From: Rhizorhabdus phycosphaerae
GTDB lineage: Bacteria; Pseudomonadota; Alphaproteobacteria; Sphingomonadales; Sphingomonadaceae
Assembly (NCBI RefSeq): GCF_011044255.1
Contig: NZ_CP049107.1
Location: 1,798,001-1,862,000 of the forward strand
Reading direction: 5' to 3'
DNA length: 64,000 nt
Shown: in pieces, positions 53,594-63,319 of the stretch
Layout of the letters: each line of letters starts with the position of its first letter
How positions within the stretch are numbered: position 1 is the first letter of the stretch
The notes under the pieces: model-generated
Databases searched by the model: none
Told to the model about the DNA's origin: nothing
Seen by the model: only the letters and a program-made list of their open reading frames with translations
Made by a program: the position numbers and the translations under genes

Positions 53594-55569
53594 TGCGACG
53601 CCGTCCTGCCGGGACGACGCCCCATCGCTCGCCCGATCGCATTGCCCAGGGCCGAGATGGTGAAGGGTTTGCGCAGCACCTCATGGTCCGCGAAATCTTC
53701 GGTCTGCCCGGCCTCCCCGACATAGCCGGTGACGAACAACACGGCGATTTCGGGATAGTCTCGGCTGATCGCGGCGATAAGCTCGGGGCCGGTCATGCCG
53801 GGCATCATGACATCGGTCAGCACCAGGTCGAAGCTGCTCCCGTCCGCCAATATCGCCAGTGCTTCCTCACCCGAGCCGCAGGCGCTCACGACATGGCCGA
53901 GTTCGGTGAGGCCTGCCCTCGTGGACGCCTGCACCCGCGGATCGTCCTCCACCAGCAGGATCTCCAGCGCACCGGAATCCGGGCGGGCGGCCACCGACAG
54001 CTCCAGGCCGCTGCGCTGCACGGCCATGCCCTGATAGCGTGGCAGCAACAGCGAGATGGTCGTCCCCTTGCCCAGCTCCGACGCGATGTGGACATCGCCC
54101 ATCGACTGACGCACGAAACCGAAGATCTGGCTGAGGCCCAAACCGGTGCCCTTTCCTACCGGCTTGGTCGTGAAAAAGGGTTCGAACGCACGCTCCATGA
54201 CCTGCTTCGACATACCGCAACCGGTGTCGGAAACGCTGATCCTGACATAATCTCCGGGCTTGAGCCCGCCGCTGGCGGCGGAATCCAGCGCGACATCCTC
54301 CACGGTGATATCGAGGCGCCCTGCCCCCTCCATGGCGTCGCGGGCATTGACCGCCAGGTTGAGAATCGCATTTTCCAGCTGATGCGTGTCGGCCCATATC
54401 GGCCATAGCGCGCTGGCAGCATGGACGTTGACGACCACGCGCTCGCCCAGCGTCCGGTCGAGCAGCACCTTCATGCCGGCGACCAGCTTGGCGGGCAGCA
54501 CCGCATCGGGCAACAGGGGCTCGGCGCGCGCGAAGGATAGCAACCGACGGGTCAATGCCGCCGCCCGGTCCGCGCCTTCCAGTGCCCCGTCAATATACAT
54601 GCCCGCTTCGGCGGGGTGTTTCGCGAGCTTGCGCCGCGCAAGATCGAGACCGCCCACGACCACCGACAGCATGTTGTTGAAATCATGCGCGATGCCACCG
54701 GTCAGCTGGCCGACGGCCTCCATCTTCTGCGCCTGTGCCAATTGCGCCTCGGCACGCGCGCGGGTCTCGCTCTCTTCGAGCAGCCGGCGATTGGCCTCGC
54801 TCAGTTCCCGGGTGCGTTCGGCCACGGCCGCCTCCAGCTGCGCCGCACGATCGGACTCGATCTCCATCGCCTCCGCCGCGTGCGCGCGCTGAGCAGCCGC
54901 AGCCGCCGCGAGCCAGCCCAGCAATATGGCCAGTCCCATCAGCGAAAGGCCAAGCACCGACAGGAGTGTCGCGAACCAGTTGGCACGTTCAGCGGAAAAC
55001 AGCGTGGCTTCCGACCGCTGGCCCAGCCGCTCGCGCTCGCGCGCCGCGATGTCCTCCAGCGTCTTGGAAATGGCAGGAACGTTGGACGATTCGCCGGCCT
55101 TGCTGAACATGCCGATCGCGTACCAGCCCTTGCCGACATTGGCGAAGGAGGCGGCGGCGGCAAGTTCCTTCTCACGATCGGCGGCAAGGGCTTCCAGCTT
55201 GCGGACGAGCCGCTGCTGGCCGGGCTGGCTCGCCGTCAGTCGATCCAGCTGGCGCAGCTGGCTCATGGCCCTGCGCCACTCGTCATAATAGATCGTGCCG
55301 ACCTTGCGATCGCCACTCACGACATAGCGGGCCAGGGCCGCCTCGGATCGTGCCATCGACGCATCGAGCGAGCGCGTCAGCACCATGATGTCGTAGCTGT
55401 GCTGCTCTCGACGCAATGCCGCGTCGCGCGCATCGTTCGACCGCGCGACCATGGTGACCACGGCGATCAGCAGCCCGATCGCACATATCGCCAGCAGGGC
55501 CGCTGCGATCGATCGCCTCGTCCCCTGCGACAGGTTCCGTACCCATGCGACGGAAGCGTTGAGCGTCAT
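53584..55569 (-). CDS. Hybrid sensor histidine kinase with CHASE3-like domain
   Basis: 661 aa. Membrane helices at about 20-42 and 200-222 enclose a helical periplasmic domain of CHASE3 type (RREQHSYDIMVLTRSLDASMARSEAALARYV); a coiled coil follows (230-275), then HisKA with phospho-His in GGIAHDFNNML near residue 295, HATPase with NLAVNARDAME, DTGCGM and GTGLGLS, and a C-terminal receiver with EDDPRVQ, phospho-Asp in LVLTDVMMPGMTGPEL near 600. No output domain, so it needs a partner. Signal unknown; it faces the sphingolipid genes and may regulate them, but no direct evidence. Confidence 0.9.
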   Translation of the reverse strand: MTLNASVAWVRNLSQGTRRSIAAALLAICAIGLLIAVVTMVARSNDARDAALRREQHSYDIMVLTRSLDASMARSEAALARYVVSGDRKVGTIYYDEWRRAMSQLRQLDRLTASQPGQQRLVRKLEALAADREKELAAAASFANVGKGWYAIGMFSKAGESSNVPAISKTLEDIAARERERLGQRSEATLFSAERANWFATLLSVLGLSLMGLAILLGWLAAAAAAQRAHAAEAMEIESDRAAQLEAAVAERTRELSEANRRLLEESETRARAEAQLAQAQKMEAVGQLTGGIAHDFNNMLSVVVGGLDLARRKLAKHPAEAGMYIDGALEGADRAAALTRRLLSFARAEPLLPDAVLPAKLVAGMKVLLDRTLGERVVVNVHAASALWPIWADTHQLENAILNLAVNARDAMEGAGRLDITVEDVALDSAASGGLKPGDYVRISVSDTGCGMSKQVMERAFEPFFTTKPVGKGTGLGLSQIFGFVRQSMGDVHIASELGKGTTISLLLPRYQGMAVQRSGLELSVAARPDSGALEILLVEDDPRVQASTRAGLTELGHVVSACGSGEEALAILADGSSFDLVLTDVMMPGMTGPELIAAISRDYPEIAVLFVTGYVGEAGQTEDFADHEVLRKPFTISALGNAIGRAMGRRPGRTASQAA

Positions 55570-55630
55570 AACCGCCTTGTATCGCAGCCGAAGCGACCGG
55601 GATAGTGCATCCCGGGTCGCCGAGCTTCGA

Positions 55631-56836
55631 TCAGGGAATGACGCCGATCGCCTGACCGGCGCTCTGGAACGTCGCCAGAATCTGGTCGACCTGCTCGTCG
55701 CTATGCTCGGCGCAGAGCGAGCAGCGCAGCAGGAACGTCCCAGCCGGCGTCGCCGGCGGCCGCGCCGTATTGACGTAGAGGCCCGCTTCCAGCAGCCCCT
55801 GCCACAGGGCCACGGCCTGGGCCATGTCGGTCAGGATCACCGCGATGATGGCCGACTGGGCGGTCTCGGTTCCGAGCTTGTAGCCCATGTCGCGCAGGCC
55901 CTGGTGAAGCCGGCGCGAATTCTTCCACAGATGCGCCCGCTTCTCGCCCGCGTGCATCAGCTTGCGGATCGAGGTCGCGGCGGTCGCAACGACCGACGGC
56001 GGCAGCGACGCCGTGAAGACATAGGGCCGGCAGACGAGGCGCAGCACTTCGAACTTCGGATGGTTCGAGACGCAGAAGCCACCGACCGTGCCGACCGACT
56101 TGGAAAAGGTGCCGACGACGAAATCGATGTCGTCCGCAACACCGGCCTCCTCGAACACGCCGCGGCCATGTTCGCCGAAGAAGCCCATGCCATGGGCCTC
56201 GTCGCACAGGATCATCGCGCCATGCTTCTTCGCGACAGCCACCATCTCCGGCAACGGCGCGATATCGCCCATCATCGAATAAACGCCTTCGAGGACGACC
56301 AGCTTGCCCGCTTCGGCAGGCAGGCGGCCAAGCCGCTTGTCGAGGTCCTCGACCGAATTGTGGCGGAAGCGGACGATCTCGGCGTTGCCCAGCCAGCATC
56401 CGTCATAGATGGAGGCGTGGCTGTCGGCGTCGAGGATGATGTAATCGCCCTTGCCGGCCAGCGTCGAAATCATGCCCAGATTGGCCTGATAGCCGGTCGA
56501 GAAAACGATCGCGTGCTTGGTCCCGTAGAACTCCCTCAGCGCGTCCTCGCACTCCTTGTGGCCCTGATAGGTACCGTTCAGCACGCGGCTGCCGGTCGTG
56601 CCCGAACCATAGGCGTCGAGGGCGGCCTTGCCGGCGGCGATCACGTCCGGGTCGAACGTCATCCCCATATAGTTGTAGGTGCCCAGCAAGATCGTCTTCT
56701 TGCCGTTGATCAGCGCCTCCGTCGGCGACAGCACCTTTTCCATGACGATCGCATAGGGATCGCGCACCCCGGTCGCGAGCAGCGCCTCGCGCTCGGCGAT
56801 GAGAGGGTCGAATTTCGAGAAGAGATCGGTCGTCAA
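55631..56836 (-). CDS. spt: Serine palmitoyltransferase (sphingolipid synthesis)
   Basis: 401 aa from TTG 56836. PLP-dependent alpha-oxoamine synthase condensing L-serine with a C16 acyl thioester to 3-ketosphinganine, the first step of sphingolipid synthesis; cytoplasmic in sphingomonads. PLP Lys in VVGTFSKSVGTVGGF near residue 244, Asp of CDEAHGMGFFGEHGRG near 215, and the SHASIYDG segment near 138. Unlike 8-amino-7-oxononanoate and ALA synthases it has LGTYNYMGMTFDPDV, as in the Sphingomonas enzyme. Starts 2 bases after the ACP stop, so the pair is co-translated. TTG start suggests low initiation. Confidence 0.93.
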   Translation of the reverse strand: MTTDLFSKFDPLIAEREALLATGVRDPYAIVMEKVLSPTEALINGKKTILLGTYNYMGMTFDPDVIAAGKAALDAYGSGTTGSRVLNGTYQGHKECEDALREFYGTKHAIVFSTGYQANLGMISTLAGKGDYIILDADSHASIYDGCWLGNAEIVRFRHNSVEDLDKRLGRLPAEAGKLVVLEGVYSMMGDIAPLPEMVAVAKKHGAMILCDEAHGMGFFGEHGRGVFEEAGVADDIDFVVGTFSKSVGTVGGFCVSNHPKFEVLRLVCRPYVFTASLPPSVVATAATSIRKLMHAGEKRAHLWKNSRRLHQGLRDMGYKLGTETAQSAIIAVILTDMAQAVALWQGLLEAGLYVNTARPPATPAGTFLLRCSLCAEHSDEQVDQILATFQSAGQAIGVIP

Positions 56837-56838
56837 GG

Positions 56839-57081
56839 TCAGCCCCGCAGCTTCATGACAGCATCAACGAGCTGGCCGACGGTCTCGATCTCGGCCTGCA
56901 TGTTCATCGTGATGATAATGTCGAATTCGTCTTCGACCGCCGCCACGAAATCCATCACCGTGAGGCTGTCCCATTCGAGATCGCCGGCGAAACTGGTCGC
57001 GTCGGTCAGGTCGATCCCCTTCTTGTTGAAGGGCTCGATCTGCTCGGCCACGCGGGTGAAGGTATCGTCTCTGCTGCTCAT
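56839..57081 (-). CDS. Acyl carrier protein of the sphingolipid pathway
   Basis: 80 aa from ATG 57081; the preceding codon is also ATG (57084) but sits only three bases from GAGGA, the second ATG has better spacing. Four-helix ACP with phosphopantetheine Ser in the LEWDSLTVMDFVAAVEDEF motif near residue 37. Directly upstream of SPT, as in Caulobacter where a dedicated ACP is required for ceramide. It presumably hands the acyl chain to SPT. Differs in sequence from ordinary fatty-acid AcpP (acidic but with basic residues near the ends). Confidence 0.92.
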   Translation of the reverse strand: MSSRDDTFTRVAEQIEPFNKKGIDLTDATSFAGDLEWDSLTVMDFVAAVEDEFDIIITMNMQAEIETVGQLVDAVMKLRG

Positions 57082-57340
57082 CATCGTTCCTCAGTGCGAT
57101 TGCGCGAGCATCGGCAAGGCCGACCGCTCGCCACCCGCGGCAAAATGGCCGATCCGCAAGCGCGGAACCGGCCTTGCCCGTCCTGCCACGCTCTAGGATG
57201 ACAGAGCCGCGCTTGCCAAGCGAATGCGGCGGCATCGCGGCAGACCGGCGGCGATCGTCGCCTTTCCGGCGCATAGTCGCGATAAAGTCTCTTTGCCGGC
57301 CCCCGGTGCCATGCCATTAACGGGCGGGCATTCAGGGGGC

Positions 57341-57886
57341 ATGATGGCAGCCGACGAGACAAGAGCGCCACCGAGAGGGCAGTTCGCGCCCGATGCGGTC
57401 CATCTTCTGCGAACCGCACAGCAGATCCAGTATCAGCTGAGCCAGATGGCCGACCAGAAGGCGAATATGCTGATGGGCGCGACCTTCGTGATCTTCACGA
57501 TCACGGTCGGCCAGATCAAGGCAGGCGGCCATGCCCCTGTCGCGCTGATGATCCTGGGTGCGGCCGCCTTTCTATCCGCGCTGCTCGCGGTGATGGCGGT
57601 ACTGCCGTCGACCAAGGTTCCGCCGCGCGCCGACGGCCCTGCGAACATGCTGTTCTTCGGATCCTTCACGCAGATCGAGGAAGAGGAGTTCGTCAAATTC
57701 GTCCTGGATACCGTCACCGACAGCGACGCGGTCTATGCCGCCTTCGCCCATGACATCTACCAGAATGGCCGCGTGCTCGCCCGTAAGAAGTACAGGCTGC
57801 TCGGCTATGCCTATCGGGTGATGCTCGGCGGGCTCATTCTCAGCTTCCTCGCCTTCATGGCGCAGCTGGTGATCGATTTCGGCTGA
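57341..57886 (+). CDS. DUF5706/Pycsar-effector-type (PycTM-like) membrane protein
   Basis: 181 aa from ATG 57341 (57344 is a second ATG with slightly better spacing from AGGGGG); an upstream in-frame start is unlikely. N-terminal QIQYQLSQMADQKANMLMGATFVIFTITVGQI and a second helix (VALMILGAAAFLSALLAVMAVL), then a cytoplasmic region, then KKYRLLGYAYRVML and a third helix. The DQKAN start and KKYRLL before the last helix match the Pycsar-effector family. Pycsar effectors of this kind depolarise membrane after cUMP/cCMP signalling. No cyclase is adjacent, so it may be a housekeeping relative. Sits between ACP and the CerR-type gene. Confidence 0.7.
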   Translation: MMAADETRAPPRGQFAPDAVHLLRTAQQIQYQLSQMADQKANMLMGATFVIFTITVGQIKAGGHAPVALMILGAAAFLSALLAVMAVLPSTKVPPRADGPANMLFFGSFTQIEEEEFVKFVLDTVTDSDAVYAAFAHDIYQNGRVLARKKYRLLGYAYRVMLGGLILSFLAFMAQLVIDFG

Positions 57887-57895
57887 CGAGCGCGC

Positions 57896-58801
57896 TCAGA
57901 GCCAGCCTTGTCCGCGGTACCAGTCGGCGGTGGCACGCAGACCATCCTGAGCCGCTACGCCAGGTCGCCAGATCGTTTCGGGAGGGCGGGTACGGACCAC
58001 CCAGTCGGGATGACAGAAATAGCGGACGCGGTCGCCGGTCAGCTTCGCCTTGTCGCCCAGTCTCTGCCGCTCGACGAAGGCGGCCAGTTGCAGCAACGGC
58101 TTCGGCGTGGACAATGTCAGGATCCCGGGGCGGCCCACCGCTGCGCCGATCATTCGACCGAATTCCTTGTGCGTATAGCCGTCGACCATGCCGTCGTCGG
58201 GTTCATAAGTCTGGGCGTGCGTTTCGGGCGCATCGATGAGGGCGATCATCAGTCGCGCCAGGTCGGCCGCCTCGATCAGCGACAGACGCCCTTTCGGCGG
58301 TAGCGGCAGGATGCCACGGCGCGCGGCGATGCGGAACAGCTCGAGCATCTCCCGATCGCCCGCGCCATAGATGGCCGGTGGACGCACGATCGTCCAGTCG
58401 AGCGAGGATTGCACGACCATCGCTTCGGACGCCCGCTTGGACCAGCCATAATCGGACAGATCGGGCTCGCGCGCCGACAGGGAGGAAATATGGACGAAGC
58501 GCCGTACCCCGGCGGCTTCGGTGGCGGTGGCGAGCGAGGCCGTTCCGGTGACGTTGCCCTCGACGAATCCGGCCAGCGTCGGCGCGTTGACCACGCCCGC
58601 GACGTGGATCACCGCATCCACGCCCTCGACCAGTTCGCCCAGTGCGACATGATCTTCGAGCGTACCGCGCACCCATTCGACATTGGGCAGCGGAAGCTGC
58701 GGCCTGCGGGCCAGCGCGCGAACCTGATGACCGGCTTCGGCCGCAAGGCGCAGCACATGGCCACCCAGAAAGCCCGTGCCCCCGGTAACCGCCAAGATCA
58801 C
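57896..58801 (-). CDS. NAD-dependent epimerase/dehydratase, probable ceramide reductase CerR
   Basis: 301 aa extended short-chain dehydrogenase. Rossmann TGGTGFLGGHVL at the N-terminus, DAVIHVAGVV near residue 65, Ser in HISSLSA near 105, and YGWSK (active-site Tyr and Lys in the Y-x-x-S-K pattern) near 118, then RPPAIYGAGD. In Caulobacter an SDR of this type in the SPT/ACP locus reduces the ketone of 3-ketoceramide or 3-ketosphinganine; same role inferred. Starts on the proB stop (ATGA), which puts it at the end of the rplU-obgE-proB run. Confidence 0.78.
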   Translation of the reverse strand: MILAVTGGTGFLGGHVLRLAAEAGHQVRALARRPQLPLPNVEWVRGTLEDHVALGELVEGVDAVIHVAGVVNAPTLAGFVEGNVTGTASLATATEAAGVRRFVHISSLSAREPDLSDYGWSKRASEAMVVQSSLDWTIVRPPAIYGAGDREMLELFRIAARRGILPLPPKGRLSLIEAADLARLMIALIDAPETHAQTYEPDDGMVDGYTHKEFGRMIGAAVGRPGILTLSTPKPLLQLAAFVERQRLGDKAKLTGDRVRYFCHPDWVVRTRPPETIWRPGVAAQDGLRATADWYRGQGWL

Positions 58802-59925
58802 AGCAGCACCATATGGTCGCGGTGCACCAGTGCCGAGCGCGGGGCGTAACCGAGCAGGTCCTCCAGCGCCTCACGGCGGCGACCGACGATCTTCGCCGCA
58901 TCGTCGGCATCATATTCGGCAAGGCCCCGCGCAAAAGCTTCGCCCTCCGGACCGCAGATGTCGACCACGTCACCGCGCGAGAAGCGCCCTTGAACGCCGG
59001 TGGCCCCCGCCGCCAGCAGGCTGCGCCCTTCGAGCAGCGCTGCCGCTGCGCCGGCATCGACCAGCACTTTGCCCTTTGCCGTCAGCCGGCCCGCAAGCCA
59101 CGCCTTGCGCGCGCTGCCGATGTGGCTTCCGAGGAACACCGTGCCGCGCCCATCGGCATCATAGGCCGAAAGGGGATGGTCACGCTTGCCGGAAATAATC
59201 GCCAGATGTGCGCCCGAGCGCTGGGCGATGCGCGCCGCTTCGAGCTTCGAGATCATACCCCCGGATCCCATGCCCGAGGCCGACCCGCCATCGGCCATGG
59301 CCCGGATTCGCGAATCGATCCGGGAGACCTCCGGCACCAGACGTGCGGTCGGGTCCCGATGGGGGTTGGCGGTGTAGAGGCCGTCGATGTCCGACAGCAG
59401 GATCACGCCACCCGCCCCCGCTGCCTGGCCGATGCGCGCCGCGAGTCGATCATTGTCGCCGAAGCGAATCTCTTCGGTGGCGACCGAATCATTCTCGTTG
59501 ATGACGGGAATGACGCCGAGGCTCAGCAAGCGGTCGAGGGTCGAAGCCGCGTTCAGATAGCGCCGCCGATCCTCGAGATCGTCGAGCGTGACCAGCATCT
59601 GCGCTGCCGTAAGCCCCCGCTCGTGAAGCAGTTCGGCCCAGCAATGCGACAAGGCGATCTGGCCCGTCGCGGCAGCGGCCTGCGCGTCCTCGAGGCTGGC
59701 CCGGCCGCCCTTGGCAAGGCCGAGCCGGCGGGCACCGAGCGCTATCGCTCCGGACGACACCACCGCGATCTGCTGGCCCGCCGCGTGACGCTGGGCGAGA
59801 TCGGCGACGACCCCCTCAAGCCAGGAACGGCGAACCTTGCCGTCGGGATCGACGAGCAACGCCGATCCGATCTTGACGACCAGGCGCGGGCAGGCGGCAG
59901 GTGCGAAACGGGCGGCGGACATCAT
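58798..59925 (-). CDS. proB: Glutamate 5-kinase ProB
   Basis: 375 aa. First step of proline synthesis, phosphorylating glutamate. Amino acid kinase domain: LVVKIGSALL, VSSGAIALGARRLGL near residue 56, INENDSVATEEIRFGDND near 140, LLSDIDGLYTANPH near 175 and GTGGM-like GMGSGGMISKLEAARIA near 220; C-terminal PUA domain from about 280 (KGKVLVDAGAA to the end). Product is normally passed to ProA, not present here. Two bases after obgE stop; overlaps the CerR-type gene. Confidence 0.95.
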   Translation of the reverse strand: MMSAARFAPAACPRLVVKIGSALLVDPDGKVRRSWLEGVVADLAQRHAAGQQIAVVSSGAIALGARRLGLAKGGRASLEDAQAAAATGQIALSHCWAELLHERGLTAAQMLVTLDDLEDRRRYLNAASTLDRLLSLGVIPVINENDSVATEEIRFGDNDRLAARIGQAAGAGGVILLSDIDGLYTANPHRDPTARLVPEVSRIDSRIRAMADGGSASGMGSGGMISKLEAARIAQRSGAHLAIISGKRDHPLSAYDADGRGTVFLGSHIGSARKAWLAGRLTAKGKVLVDAGAAAALLEGRSLLAAGATGVQGRFSRGDVVDICGPEGEAFARGLAEYDADDAAKIVGRRREALEDLLGYAPRSALVHRDHMVLL

Positions 59926-59927
59926 CG

Positions 59928-60974
<1,047 letters not shown>

Positions 60975-61032
60975 TTATACCAATTGGCGGCGAAAAGAAC
61001 CCATCGGTATACGAACTGTCGAATATGCCCGC

Positions 61033-61602
61033 TCACCAGCCCCGCATTATGCGCAACTGGTGGGCGAGCGTCGCCCGCGCGGAGTCGCGTGGCAGATCGA
61101 GCGCATCGGCGATCGACTCGCCAAGCAATCCCTCGCCGAGCGCGGTCAGGACCAGAATATGGGTAATCTGCCGTAGCGGAGCACCGCGATACTCGCCGAG
61201 TTCCTCGACGACATTATGCACCGCCTCGAGGATCGGAACGAGTCCCTCGCGCTCCCCCGACAGCACCATCCACGACACGAGCGAAGCAAGCCCCTGCTTC
61301 TCGAAGATATCGAAGGTTATGTCGACGACCTCGCGCAGGTCGCTTTCGTTCCGCCGCGCGTCGACGACCTTCTGCTCGATTTCTTCCACCGCCCGGCTGA
61401 CGACCATCTCGGCCATGGCGCGGCGCAGTTCGCCCGCCGACCCGAAATGGTGAAGTATATTGGCGTGGGTCCTGTTGATACGCTTGGCGACCGCCATGAG
61501 CGTCACCGCCTGCGGCCCCTCCTCGATCAGGATGGTGCGCGCGGCGTCGAGCGCGCGGAAGCGCATCTCCTCGGTGGACAGGCGCAGACGGACATGCGGC
61601 AT
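61033..61602 (-). CDS. TetR-family transcriptional regulator
   Basis: 189 aa. N-terminal helix-turn-helix: RALDAARTILIEEGPQAVTLMAVAKRINRTHANILHHFGSAGELRRAM, typical TetR (VTLMAVAKRINRTHANILHHF). C-terminal helical ligand/dimer domain of about 140 residues, no known ligand. Unusual in being between the GNAT and obgE genes inside an otherwise housekeeping run. Target unknown; the adjacent genes are candidates. 67-base gap to obgE, 152 to the GNAT gene. Confidence 0.88.
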   Translation of the reverse strand: MPHVRLRLSTEEMRFRALDAARTILIEEGPQAVTLMAVAKRINRTHANILHHFGSAGELRRAMAEMVVSRAVEEIEQKVVDARRNESDLREVVDITFDIFEKQGLASLVSWMVLSGEREGLVPILEAVHNVVEELGEYRGAPLRQITHILVLTALGEGLLGESIADALDLPRDSARATLAHQLRIMRGW

Positions 61603-61754
61603 CGTCGGGCCCTCCTGAGGCGTTGGAAAACAACCGGAGGCCTAAGGCGCCGGTTGTCGGTTCCCGGCCACTAGCATCACCCGACGCAGCGATGGGCCAG
61701 CATTTTCTGTAAGCGGACGAAGCAAGGCTTTGGCGGCACGCGATAAATGCGCGT

Positions 61755-62327
61755 TTACGCCGCCATTGCCTCCTCGCGATCATAGCCTATGCGGACATCG
61801 TCTCCGACTCGACCGGTCGCAAAGGCGGGCCGTTCGAAATCGACGCAGTTCACGACCGCGTCGCGGGCACGGCATATGCGCGTACTGACCCGGCCCGTCG
61901 GCTGGAAACCCAGCTTGGCAAGAACCCGGCCCGACGCGGCATTGTCCGAAAAATGTCCCGCCGTCAGGCGCGGCACGCGCAGGCAATGGTCGGCGATGTC
62001 AATCATCGCACGTCCGGCTTCGGTCGCGAAACCCAGCCCCCAATAGGGCCGAGCAATCCAGTAGCCCAGTTCGACGCCGCCCTCGCGGGACGCGAAGGCA
62101 ATCCCCCCGACGAGCCGGGGCGCACCCAGAGTGCGTGCGAAGATCAGGAAATTGGGCAGCGGACCATGGTCAGCCGCAAGAAAGGCCTCGGCATCGTCGA
62201 GCGTATAGGGCCAGGGGGCATGCGCAAGCCGCGACACGATGGCGAAATCGCCGATCGCCGCCGTCAGAGCCTGGGCATCCTCTCTCCAGCCGGGACGCAG
62301 CAACAGCCGCGGGGTACGAGCGAACAT
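61755..62327 (-). CDS. GNAT-family N-acetyltransferase (RimJ/RimL type)
   Basis: 190 aa. RimL-like fold: TPRLLLRPGWREDA at the N-terminus, GGVELGYWIARPYWGLGFATEAGRAMID near residue 90 (acetyl-CoA loop GLGFATEA), then NAASGRVLAKLGFQPTG near 135, the AS.RVL.KLGF motif. Acceptor unknown; RimL-like enzymes acetylate protein N-termini or small amines. In alphaproteobacteria a GNAT gene is often found between rpmA and obgE. Confidence 0.9.
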   Translation of the reverse strand: MFARTPRLLLRPGWREDAQALTAAIGDFAIVSRLAHAPWPYTLDDAEAFLAADHGPLPNFLIFARTLGAPRLVGGIAFASREGGVELGYWIARPYWGLGFATEAGRAMIDIADHCLRVPRLTAGHFSDNAASGRVLAKLGFQPTGRVSTRICRARDAVVNCVDFERPAFATGRVGDDVRIGYDREEAMAA

Positions 62328-62404
62328 CTCTTTCTCCCTTATCGCTGCCCCGGAAACGCCTTTGAACCCAAAAGGTTACAGCGCAGCGACACTTTTTTGA
62401 GGGA

Positions 62405-62437
62405 GAAAATAAAAAGGGAGAGGTGCGACCCTCTCCC
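62405..62437 (-). terminator. Intrinsic terminator after rpmA
   Basis: Minus strand: GGGAGAGG (62437-62430) pairs with CCTCTCCC (62423-62416) across a 6-base loop and is followed by TTTTTATTTT. It ends the rplU-rpmA transcript or partly reduces read-through into the GNAT gene. Confidence 0.85.
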
Positions 62438-62501
62438 TCATCGGTCCGGCAGGGCCGGACCCGGGGTCGCCTCTCCGGACGACCCTCGACGGATCATCCG
62501 T

Positions 62502-62771
62502 TTACTCAGCCGCCTCGGCGAACGCCGCGACGCTGACATATTTGCGGCCAAGCTTGCCGCTGTGGAATTCGACGCGGCCTTCGGCGAGTGCGAACAGCGT
62601 GTGGTCCTTACCGATGCCGACATTGCGACCCGGATAGACCTTGGTGCCGCGCTGGCGGACGATGATGTTGCCGCCGATGACGGTTTCGCCACCGAACTTC
62701 TTCACGCCGAGGCGGCGGCCTGCCGAATCGCGACCGTTACGCGAAGAGCCGCCTGCTTTCTTATGTGCCAT
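62502..62771 (-). CDS. rpmA: 50S ribosomal protein L27
   Basis: 89 aa. N-terminal [24 protein letters not shown] is the L27 signature, close to the peptidyl-transferase site; no leader peptide cleavage motif (as in Firmicutes) is present. Follows rplU by 27 bases; terminator follows. Confidence 0.98.
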   Translation of the reverse strand: MAHKKAGGSSRNGRDSAGRRLGVKKFGGETVIGGNIIVRQRGTKVYPGRNVGIGKDHTLFALAEGRVEFHSGKLGRKYVSVAAFAEAAE

Positions 62772-62798
62772 GTCAAACTACTCCGTTTGGCTCTTCGA

Positions 62799-63158
62799 TC
62801 AGGCTTCGGCGGCGGCCGGAGCGTCGGCCTTTGCCTTGGAAGCCTTCTTCGCCGGGGCTTCGCCGCCGACCGAGAGGATCTTGAGGATCGTGTGCTGCTG
62901 GCGGTGGCCGTTGCGGCGACGATAGTTGTGACGACGGCGCTTCTTGAAGACGATGACCTTCTCGGCCTTCGCCTGCGCGATGATTTCCGCCGAAACGCTG
63001 AGGCCCTTGACGTCCTTCAGCTCAGCACCCTCGCCTGCGAGAAGAACGTCGTCCAGCGACACGGTGGAACCCGCATCACCCGGAATCTTCTCCACGACGA
63101 TCTTGTCTCCCGCGGCAACGCGATACTGCTTGCCGCCCGTGCGCACGATAGCGAACAT
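62799..63158 (-). CDS. rplU: 50S ribosomal protein L21
   Basis: 119 aa from ATG 63158 ([14 protein letters not shown]); an upstream open frame is not used. L21 core to about residue 100 with [18 protein letters not shown], then an Ala/Lys-rich C-terminal tail of about 20 residues ([16 protein letters not shown]), common in alphaproteobacteria. First gene of the rplU-rpmA unit, with 160 bases before hspQ's end that probably hold its promoter. Confidence 0.97.
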   Translation of the reverse strand: MFAIVRTGGKQYRVAAGDKIVVEKIPGDAGSTVSLDDVLLAGEGAELKDVKGLSVSAEIIAQAKAEKVIVFKKRRRHNYRRRNGHRQQHTILKILSVGGEAPAKKASKAKADAPAAAEA

Positions 63159-63319
63159 GGCCCTCATCACTTCTTCAAAAGCTGTTAGCGAGAACAGGGG
63201 ACACTTGGCCACCAGCCCACGCAGGAAAGCGGCTCGCTAGAGGTCGAAGGCCCGAAAGTCAACCTCTATGCGCGCGCCGACGTGAATCGCCGGGCGCTTA
63301 CCGGCGGAGCCGGAACGAC

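Noticed and set aside
55451-57196. A 581-codon plus-strand frame opposite SPT and ACP
   Set aside because: Shadow of two strongly recognised genes.
57224-57886. Complete Pycsar defence operon
   Set aside because: Only an effector-like gene is present; no nucleotidyl cyclase adjacent and neighbours are lipid genes.
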